Positions 1 through 10,038 of a stretch of DNA of 64,000 nt are shown in pieces; positions within the stretch are counted from its first letter, which is position 1, and each line of letters begins with the position of its first letter. The stretch lies in the NCBI GenBank assembly GCA_037951165.1, contig JBBDHG010000019.1, positions 9,747,501-9,811,500 of the forward strand. Reading direction: 5' to 3'. The stretch comes from Lophius americanus. Taxonomy: Eukaryota > Chordata > Actinopteri > Lophiiformes > Lophiidae. The notes under the pieces were generated by a model. The model searched no databases. It was not told the origin of the DNA and worked only from the letters and a program-made list of their open reading frames with translations. The position numbers and the translations under genes are program-made.

Positions 1-205
1 ATTTTAGTCTAAAAGTTCATATTTTACTCATAAGGGGAACTTTCTTCATGAAAAACGATGTGTTTTCGACATAACTTCAAATTTATTTTGAGGAGTTCAA
101 TAAGGAGGTTTGTTTTTAAAACGCAGGGGATAGGTTTTTTGGGGGGAAATACCCTTTGCTGTTGTGACGGCAGCATAGGTCTAGTTTTGTTTAATTATAA
201 TAGAC
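1..205 (+). repeat. Unclassified interspersed repeat, copy 1 (left edge)
   Basis: Aligns over its length with 20,172-20,365. Shared landmarks are ttcatatNttactca followed by aNggggaNct, a run into aaaaacga, then caNggggatNgg and ataggNctagtttN. It may begin before the window. Confidence 0.6.
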
Positions 206-811
206 AATCAATGAGTGAGTCTCAATGTGTGCTGGCAGCTCCACCGACTGTGATGGCATTCTTGGCTGTCATCATACAGCCTTTAGAATGAATATGTATG
301 CGGCTTCGAATGAATATCCTGCATATCTACATTGAAATAGGTCCCAAGTGAGTAATCCCTAGTGATGAGTGAATGATAAATACTTTGAAACCAAGAAGCG
401 ACCCACATCTGGTTATGTGTAACTGATACAAGCACGCAGACACACGTGGAACCTGCAGAAATGAGAAAAATTAATTTTCTATACACGTTTTTTAACGTTT
501 CTTATGGTTTAGCGGTAGAAGGTCCGTCAAGATTTCGTTGCGCCCATTCATGCATATAGTGCCTTCATGAGATAATTAAGGGGGTTTGGCTTCTCAAAAG
601 GGTCCTCCTTTTCCCATTGTTGATAGAAAAAAATTAATTACAGTATTGTATCTCTGGTATCTCTCATAGACTGACATGGATCAGACCCGACATTTTTACA
701 CACGGCCAAGTCTTCTGTGTGGTGGAACTAGTGGGGCATAAAAGACGTAGATATACTGCCATGATAGCGACTGTGTGGGACTACAAATGTAAAAATTAGC
801 ATGCTCTAAAT

Positions 812-900
812 CAGGGGTGTCGAACTCAATCGCAGAGGGGACCAAAATTAAAGATGGAGTCTACATCGAGGCCCGATCAGCACTCAAAGTGACCATATTT
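812..900 (+). mobile_element. Possible hAT-type terminus
   Basis: caggggtgtcgaactcaa at 812 resembles the CAGGGGTG-type terminal inverted repeat common in fish and reptile hAT elements, followed by ggaccaaaattaaag as in related copies. I see no matching opposite terminus, so the extent is unknown. Confidence 0.4.
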
Positions 901-999
901 AATCTGAGGTATCATGACAATTTCCTTCTTATTTTATTTACACATTTTAAAGAATTCTGAACAAACAAACGGAATAGAATATACTCAAACAATTTTTGT

Positions 1000-3900
1000 G
1001 TTTCCCTCTCTACCAGCAGAGTTTCACAGAATAATTTCCAATGAAAAGTTTTTATTCACAGGTGTCAGTAACAAACAGAAAAGTATATTTTACAATTTGA
1101 TAATTACATCTTAAATCAATCAGTTTTTAAACATCAATAAAAATTTACTTTAAATGTCCCTTGGTAAATGGCGGAACTAATTCAGCAATTTCAGACTTCT
1201 GCCACGATAAAACATTAAAAGCACGAAACAGTTGTGAACAGCCTAAAGGTTTATTTCACATTAAATGTAAACAACTTCATGTGTTCTCGTTTTTAACGCT
1301 GCGTCACTGACAAATGTTTAACGGCTGCAGGATGTGAACGCAACTCCCCAATTAATGACAACGTGCGTTCTATTTATTTTTCACACGGGCTAGCGACTTA
1401 CTAATCGAATGTTCTTTTTATTTTTATAATTCTCTTAATTACTAGATACGGATCTCATAATTACGATCCGAGCAAGTGCAAATGTTGGGATGTAGGTACA
1501 TGTATACGCTTCATCCTGATTTTGCACCGCTGTGCGCATCATGTGACGTCACATAAATTTAAGTAACATAAACACAGTGGCGGAAGCAGTGAAAGTCATT
1601 CTTCTGGAGCAACGGAGAATGTACATATTATTAGATATGCTTGGCAGTTAGGTTTGGCCTGTTCAAGTTTAGAGTAAATAAGCTACAAAATAACGGTTTC
1701 CCAAAATAGTAAGTTTAACATCATGATAATGAAACATCATGACGTAGCCAAACACGACTGTGTCACACAGCTGGTAAAAGGACAGATGTAGTTACAGATG
1801 CCTGATAAACATTACTGGGCATGTGCAAACAAACAAACTTATCCTCCTTATCTTGTAATTAAGAGATCTTCTTGTGATTAGGAGATCCTTTTCTTGTAAT
1901 TAACAGATATCTTTTCAGATTTTTTTTTTCATTTGGTGAATGCAATGCTTTTCCGTACTATATAAATAAAAGGTATTATTATTATAATTATTGTTGTTAT
2001 TATTATTAGAATAACAATTATCATTATTATTATTATCTTCCCTTATTTCCATCGCATTGCTGTTTCCTCCACGTCCTTGCCTTTTCTCTTTTATGCACGT
2101 CTTAAATTAGACTTAAAACTCACTCTAATTTTAGTCTTATTAAAGCGCTGGATAAAGTCTTTCTGACAACCACAAACAAACAAAACAATCCGTCCTGCTC
2201 ACAGACTCTCAGTTGCTTCAACTATGTTGTATATTCCTTTGGGGGTATCAACAGGCCTTTAAACCTGTTGAAAAGGCTGGATGACCTCCCCTTTCTTGAA
2301 AAGGAACAGAGTCATTATCAATGCTGCAGGAGGTTACCAATGATAGCTCCCTTTGGCAGCCATGCTGTGCACCTGTCTATGAACCTCAGGATAGCAACTA
2401 AGATCGGTCATGGGTCAGACACTCAGAAAAATACATCACCCTGTCTCTGTGAGGTGGTATCAAATGTAACAAAATACCATACTTAAAAAACTTCTCAACA
2501 CTCAGATAAAGCTCTTCCAGTTTATATCAAATGGTATTTAAACAGAGAAAGTGTAGTATTAGGTTCCTGAAAAAAACTGCAATTATAGCTCAGCTGTGAC
2601 TACTGCTTCCCCTAGTGGTTAAAAGGAAAATAGTCTATTTATTCATCAACAATTTTAACTTTTAGAAGAGTTATCCTGCCTACTCTTGTGGTTGAAAAAA
2701 GCTAACAGACTAGCTAATAGACGCAACATTGAAACATTTTGCATTCCACTTTTGTGTTTTCCATTTGTGACTTACACCATGATTTATGATACATGTTTTC
2801 AACATTCCATGGATTTTTTACATGGCACTACATACGCATGTAATTTTATGATACCAGTCTGCAACACCAGTCATTCATTTTCTCAAACACTGCTCTTAAC
2901 TATACTAAACTACAGTTTCCATTTTATTTTACCTTACACATGAACAACAATATTGTACTATTTCACAAAAAATGTAACAGAGAAGTGAGAGAACCGAACC
3001 ACAAACATGCTTGGCTGAATCTCTACAATCTGCTTTTTGCTGTCAATGACTGTTTGGCTGTCAGACCAGTCATAGACACTGCATTGAGAGTTGTCGTCAG
3101 CAACTCAGATTAAAGTCTGTTAACTCACTCTACCCTGGACAGATGTTGGCTGTCTTTCAAGAATTGTGAAAAGGTCAAAATCCATATGCAGCAGGATGGA
3201 ACATTTTAACTCCCCCTCTGGCTCCATTAGTTTCTGTTCACTATGCTCTCTGTTGTATTGCAAAGAAAAGAAGAGACCGGACATTGGAAGTTTTTCTTCT
3301 TGGAGACTGGTTCATCTCTGTCATGTCGACCTGTTAATGCCTCTCTTTCCTGTCGGGGAGTTCTCTTTCACTGTGTGTGGATTTTCTCCTCCTTTTCGAG
3401 CATTTCTATCATACTGAGCTTTAGATATTTTCTATGCACTCCTTCTCTCCCAAGATGATTTGGGTGAGAAGGCCCTGTTGAATTGCACTAGGCACAGACC
3501 CAGTGGCCTTTCACTGAAGCAATCTATGCCAGCATGACAGACACTGCCAACCATTCACCGTGAGCCCTTTCCCCTGGCTTGGATGAGGTGAAAATGAGAC
3601 TGCCATACCAATAAGCATGATGTCAGAAGTTTTAGAAAAGTTGACAGATTACAGGTTTGATGAAAGCGGATACAGAATCTAAGTATGCTGACTATTCTAG
3701 GCGAATTGTGTTATTAATTTGAGGCAAATTTATTTCAGGTAATAATTCAAAGTCACCGTAGAGGCCATAATTAGAGGGGCAGATTTAACACATAGTAGTT
3801 ATATGGAAGTTCTGATCACCTCAGCTCACTCCTGGTGATGTGTTCTCTTCACCTCACCCTTCCAATTACAGGAAATGCTTTATGTTGCACAATATCTGAT

Positions 3901-5685
3901 TTTTTTTTCATTTATATGTGTCAATCTCTTCCATCAGTTCATCAGGATGTTTTTCCTTGTCTGAGATGTTTTTTATTTTATTGTTCTTCAAATCCAGTCT
4001 GTGTCGACTGTCAAATGCTGAACTTCACATGAACCCAGCTCATGACAGAGGGCTGCGTCTCTACCAAGTCTCCCACTTGGAGGGATGAGCCCTGTGTCAT
4101 CTGCTTTATGACACAGAGTCGGAACCACGCCATGTGGCCCCTCGCCGGTGAGTCTAAAACACACTCTTGCAAAGTCACTCAAAGCAATGGTGTTGAAATA
4201 AGTTTCTTCAGCATATTTCAGTCACATTTCCCCTCATTGATCACAGCTGCATTCACAATTATATGATGCGTGATTTATAGAAGAAAAAAAAAAAGCGACA
4301 CAAAGCTTTTTTGCCTAATGTTTTCACATGGATTTTTGCCATGCAATAATGGATAAAATTCTGCCTTAAATTGTAGAGAGCTTGCAATATCTATATCCAC
4401 TTCCTCTCCCATTTCCCCACTTTCACCAAGCTGAGCTTGAATATTACACTCAGCAGCCTCTTGCATATAATACAGAGAAGACCATAACTAGAGTGTCAGT
4501 CAATAAAAACTTATTTTAGCCGATTCTGAGGTTTGTTGCTGGCAAATTTCTATACAAACCATCCAAATAAACTATATACAGTACTTATTCTTCTCTGGTT
4601 AACTAACTTAATGATAGAATCAGTTTGTGTATTGTTTGGATAGGAAACATTCAGACATACAAAAGGATCTCTGCTTTTAGTCCATGATCTTTATTATCAC
4701 TGTGCGTGCATTATTCCTTTAATCCTCTTGGTGGCCCTCTCTGCTGAATGTACCACCACCCCATACACACACACACACACACACATACTGTAAACACATT
4801 AGGGTTGTATAATCCCTTTCATTTTTGATGAGTCAAAGCCAGCACTCACTCTGCTCAGGAGAAATGTCTGTTTGGATGGAAAAGCCTGGCTCTGTAGGTA
4901 CTGAAAAGAGGGGAAAAGAGTATGTTGACGAAATGTTTCCCCAATGTTTATCAATTCGACTTAAGGCCCTTAGCATCCGCCATGTTGGTGGCTTATTTGG
5001 TCCCTCCCGATCTCATTGTATCAACCCATCAGTGATTTAGGTGAGGGGATTAGAGATTGGATTAAGTTTATCAGAGCTGGAAGATGGCCTTCAAGTATTA
5101 GGAGAAGCAGAGCTTGAGTTTCAGTCAGTGTCACCTTCAGGACAATAATGATGACAATGGTTGTATTATGTTTCAGAACCTTCATTGCCAATTGTTACGG
5201 TGGCCGGGGCAGCTCACACGAATACAAAAGCCACAACACACTAAAACTTCAGAAAACACATGCAAATAGATAAAGTACAAGCAGATAAATGAAATATCTT
5301 TTCAATTTCACAACACATGCACGCTACAAAAGCCGCGAAACAGCACATTAAGAAAAACGATCCGCAAAAACCACAACACAACGGAAGTGTTCATGGAGGA
5401 CATCTGAAAGGTGCATCCCCGAACGCACTATTTAATGCTTCATTTAGTGAATAAAACAGATATAATACACAAACATTTCATATCTATGTTTTTATCTGCG
5501 TTGTTAGCTTCATATAACTTCTTGGTCATACGGCCATGTGACTTAGAATAAAACGTAATTGACATTATGAGAACAACAAATTACCCAAAGCCACCGTAAA
5601 CAAGGTGTATTATGCCTGCCTATGAAAACTCTTAAAACTGCATGACAGCTGAGGTTAAAGAGTCTACCCGGCAGTCGACCATCAA
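1000..5685. other. Intergenic DNA, no gene recognised
   Basis: AT-rich sequence with a trinucleotide ATT/GTT-rich tract at 1,975-2,037 and an AC microsatellite at 4,765-4,786. Around 5,190-5,400 the phrase caaaagccacaacaca and close variants recur three times, suggesting part of a repeat. Open frames here are short, with no family motif. Confidence 0.6.
4765..4786. repeat. (AC)n microsatellite
   Basis: Uninterrupted AC dinucleotides, about 11 units. Confidence 0.95.
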
Positions 5686-5689
5686 CCGT

Positions 5690-6954
5690 CATATACAAAA
5701 TATTATCCAAAACTTTAGCCATCGTCTAACTGACACATTACCTACTATTATACATCAAGATCAAACAGGTTTCATACCAGAGTAACAATCCTTTTCAACA
5801 TCTCCCCTTAGTATATTAAACTCACCTAATTCAGTACAGTTACCAGAAGGGATCTTAGCACTAGAAGCCGAAAGGCATTTGAAAGGATAGAGTGGGGATA
5901 TTTACATGCAGTCCTAAAGAAATATTGGTTAGGCGTAATATTCTGTAAATGGATAACAATTTTTTACGACAGCCCCAGATCGGCGGTCTAGACGAATGGC
6001 CTTTTTTCTGATTCTTTCCCAACATACAAGGGTACCCGCCAGGGGTGTTACTTGCCACCATTTTTGTTTGATTTAGCTATAAATCATCCCGCCAGTGCAA
6101 TCATGAGCAAAAAGAGAATTATGGTTGTTTGAAGGGGAAACACACTCCAAAAGGTGTCATTATATGCCTAAGACATATTCCTATATATTTCTCATCCAGT
6201 TATATCTATGTCTATGTCTGTAGCAATGTTGATGATCTGATGGGGAGTTAATTCCAAAATGCTATAGTCTGTTTCAAGGTACCGCTGATCCAGTGATCCC
6301 AGATGAAGACTTGGAACATATGGGTGTAGAAAGTCTGACCGGTAAGTTGAGGCAAGTCCATTTATGCATACACATACATTCAACAAAACATTGTAATTTA
6401 TCCTGAATTGAACTGGTAACCAACATATGGAAGCCAGGCTTAGGCAAGAAAAGGGAGATCAAAATAGTTTCCTTAATTTTTCTCAAAAATTCCTGTGTAA
6501 CACATGTTGTTTTGGTTTCTTAAAAACACATTTCAAAATGACCTGCTGGCCTCAAAACCTCCTTGTTAGTTTGACGCTCCAGATGCATATGACTGAAGGC
6601 ACTATTTAGCAGCAGATACTCTGTCTTGCAATAGCAGAAAAGAGTAAAAATGCAACTAATACTATCAGGGATGGATATAATCAAGCAATATTTGCAATTT
6701 AACATAAGATATCAAACATGTGCTCTGAAAAAGATCTAGGCAACTTTGTCTACTACACGCGTTTGGGAGCTATTGTTAAATCAATAAATTATAGTCGTCG
6801 TTGAATATATGGGTCAATTCCCTTTTAAAGTTGAACATCAGTCCTCTTAGTATCTGGGTGTCCACAAGACCAGTACCTATAAAAAAGCTAGAGTAGTGAA
6901 TTTCAATACAATATAAGAACATACAAAAGCAGATTTAGAACAGTAATCGAATCC

Positions 6955-6960
<6 letters not shown>
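5690..6960 (+). mobile_element. Decayed L1-like LINE reverse transcriptase, interrupted by a ~530-bp element
   Basis: Shifting + frames read ILSKTLA, then HRLTDTLPTIIHQDQTGFIP, then KWITIFYDSPRSAVTNGLFS (about 5,945-6,010), then KVSLYA*DIFLYISHPV at 6,155-6,205. The last is the YADD catalytic box with a stop in place of one aspartate. After the insertion (6,221-6,749) the element resumes: INYSR, PFKVEH, YLGV and KADLEQ correspond to the L1 segments SGYKINYSKS, PFK, YLGI and SDLERW. Stops and frameshifts throughout; non-functional. Confidence 0.75.
6221..6749. repeat. ~530-bp repeat, copy A (inside the L1 relic)
   Basis: Nearly identical to 8,831-9,361, from tgttgatgatctgat to agatctaggcaactttgt, with a 6-base deletion near its start and scattered substitutions. 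It has no protein family I recognise and no clear terminal inverted repeats. Confidence 0.9.

Positions 6961-7001
<41 letters not shown>
6958..7001. repeat. (TA)n microsatellite
   Basis: About 22 uninterrupted TA units directly after the last L1-like sequence. Confidence 0.95.
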
Positions 7002-7003
<2 letters not shown>

Positions 7004-8830
7004 TTCCTTTCCTCACACTTCTTCCTCACTGGGTCTGTAAGTCAATCCCGGAGGATCAAGCTTTGTGACTATTGTGATCCCTTAACACAAATTAGGTATG
7101 GATTTATTGAGATACTAAAACAAATATCATAAGACTTAATGAAGAAAGATTATTATTTGAATGAATGGATTGAAAATGTTTAAATGCAATTTGCCAGATA
7201 TGTGCGCAAACATATACACAGACACAAACAGACACACACAGTCTCTCTCTCGCGTTAGCTCCAGCTCAACAGAGTGGCTCCAGATCGAGTGAGTCACTTA
7301 TTCGTTGTCATGAATAAATCACCACCACTGCTACTCTCTTCTCCTATGCACCAATGCCTTTTCCAAAACACACCAATACCGTCGCACAAGTTCACACATT
7401 CACATGCACAAACAAAAAACACACTGTAAAAATGCAAATGCACTGGGCTATATGTTAGAAAGCCTGACCAATCCACCCTTTGTCGCAGTACAGAAAGTTT
7501 ATTTTTTCGGGATATGTCATTTGTTGACTTTGCAGCAGTCTACTGTACAAAATACCTTTGAGCTGTAACAAATAAGTTCAACATAAAAACTGAGGCTTTC
7601 AACAAACATTTTTGAATATTTATTTCATTTCAGACATCAAGAAAAGTCTTTTGTTTATTTTCTTTAGGATTACGCTTTTATTCTTCTGTGGGCCAATACA
7701 ATTTATACAAGCTTTCGTTCGTATCATCTCCTTGTGACTCCTCTGAGATATACAGACTCTGTTTTTCAAGGGAATATTTGTCACTTTACATTTCTCCTCC
7801 TTTTCCTCCCCCTCTCTTAGCGGTAGAGCAGAGTTCATGTCACCCAGCATTTCCCTGAGGCAAACTGATGGCTACACCCAGAGAGCCAAATGTTCATACA
7901 CAGTAAGACAAAGTGACTGCTCCTCTTATGCCACTTTGTTTATGCTGTAGTCTTATGTTAGACAGAGACGCTTTATTTTTCTTGTTGCTCTGTCTCACTG
8001 TTATCCCCTCTTTCTCCTTTTTTATTAATTTTTTTCATATGTCAAAAATTATTTTCCATATGGTCCCTTTTCCCACCAGTTCTCTCCGGCTAATCCATCA
8101 GTGTATCACCCACACCCTTTTTGTCAGCCCCATCCTCCTTCATCACCATCGTTCCCAATTCAGCCATAGATCTCAATCCCTCCAGCGTATGCCTCACTCT
8201 CACTGTGGCAAGAAAGCTTTTGAAATTTCCCACAGGGTAAGGCAACACGAGTTTGCTTTTACAATGTAGAAATTGGGCTTGTATCTGAGGCATTGATTTT
8301 CTTTTAGTGTTATGGGAAGGAGAAGGCAGTGAGGTGAGGACTAAAAGCCCAGCGGTCGATACACACTCTCATCTCAAGGCCGGATGTTCCCCTGTAGTCA
8401 TATGAGTTTCACTGCCCCTGCATTGACAGTTATTGTCATCGGGTTCCTCTATTAATTGAGCATTGTCAAGCAAGAAAACCGGGTTGAAAGGGGTTATTTA
8501 ATTTTCTTTAGAGATTTACAGTATTGTTTCAAATGCTCTTTAATAAATGAGTGGAAATATTAGCTGTAGCAGTCATAATAGCACTTTAATGGGAGAAGTA
8601 GTCAGAAACAAATGGCTGTAATAACAGTACTAGTGTCAGTAGCAGCAGTGGAATCAGTAAATGTAGTAGTTATACAGCAGTATTTACAACGCCGCTTTTT
8701 TCATACTATTTCCATGGTTTAGAGCTTTTGCATTTGTCCATGCCTTGTCCTGCTGTCCCAATACATGAGGGTAATGGAATATTTAATCAGAGAGTTGGTC
8801 CCCATGAAGACAGTTGATGAAATCAACTGG
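7002..8830. other. Intergenic DNA between the two ~530-bp repeats
   Basis: No gene or classifiable repeat seen. An open frame at 7,913-8,269 (118 codons) is low-complexity, pyrimidine-driven and lacks motifs. Confidence 0.5.
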
Positions 8831-9361
8831 TAGCAGTGTTGATGATCTGATCCGGATGGGGAGTTCACTGCAAAATGCTATAGTCCGTTTCAAGGCACAG
8901 CTGATCCAGGGATCCCAGATGAAGATTTGGAACACAAGTATGTAGCAAGTCTGACCGGTAAGTTGAGGCAAGTCCATTTATGCATACACATACATTCAAC
9001 AAAACATTGTAATTTATCCTGAATTGAACTGGTAACCAACATATGGAAGCCAGGCTTAGGCAAGAAAAGGGAGATAAAAATAGTTTCCTTCATTTTTCTC
9101 AAAAATTCCTGTGTAACACATGTTGTTTTGGTTTCTTAAAAACACATTTCAACATGACCTGCTGGCCTCAAAACCTCCTTGTTAGTTTGACGCTCCAGAT
9201 GGATATGACTGAAGGCATTATTTAACAGCAGATACTTTGTCTTGCAATAGTAGAAAAGAGTAAAATTGCAACAAATACTATCAGGGATGGATATAATCAA
9301 GCAATATTTGCAATCTAGCATAAGATATCAAACACTCTCAAAAAGATCTAGGCAACTTTGT
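8831..9361. repeat. ~530-bp repeat, copy B
   Basis: Direct repeat of 6,221-6,749. Its right edge is followed by tcgttgaatat, which also occurs about 55 bases past the end of copy A inside the L1 relic. This hints that copy B derives from a longer stretch that included copy A's flank. Confidence 0.9.
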
Positions 9362-9736
9362 TTTCGTTGAATATTTTTACTATTTTTATGTACTTAGGTC
9401 TTCCCTGAAAGTGCCAAAGTACAAGGGAATGTAGCAAAGAACTGCAAGGAGAGCCTCTCTCTTTCTTTCACAGACACACACCTCTAGCCGTCTCGCACAC
9501 ATCTTATAGAAGACAGTTTCTCTCCTCCCACCACATGGCATCAGCTCAGCCCTATTTGACAAAACCAAGAATAGGTCCAAAAAAAAAAGGGAACTCATAC
9601 TTAATAAAGACCTTTGGATGAGTTCATCAGCCACACAGATCCTTCCATTTTTCTGCAGGAGAGTTTCAGTTTATTGGATCCAGAGCAGACATTAAGATAC
9701 AATCGCCTGACAGATTGTTATATAGAATTGCTGAGG

Positions 9737-10038
9737 ATGAGGGTAGGAATCTGCTCTGTGTTTTTCCTGGTTGGGGCGACACTGCTCAGTAACCTTGGAT
9801 GCTTCGGTGAACACCAGTCCATGGATGACAGTTTCACCGCAAAGGATGTGGAAAGGCCAAGGCTTCCCCATCTTATATTTATCATGGTAGATGACCAGGG
9901 TTATGGAGACATTGGCTACCATGGTTCGGACATCCAAACGCCTGTATTGGACCAGCTTGCAGCAGAGGGGGTCAAGCTTGAAAATTATTATGTCCAGCCT
10001 ATCTGCTCACCCTCTCGCAGTCAACTCATGACAGGCCG
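9737..10038 (+). CDS. Arylsulfatase coding exon 1
   Basis: Encodes residues 1-100 plus two bases of R101: signal peptide, metal-binding DDQ and the CSPSR formylglycine motif. It ends in the sequence TGR before the donor GTGAGT at 10,039. The exon probably begins at 9,659, after the pyrimidine-rich acceptor ending ttctgcag, so 9,659-9,736 would be 5' UTR. Confidence 0.93.

Noticed and set aside
9614..9736. Upstream in-frame ATG as the arylsulfatase start
   Set aside because: It would put 41 residues before the signal peptide and lies upstream of a strong splice acceptor at 9,658, so it is probably not in the mature transcript.
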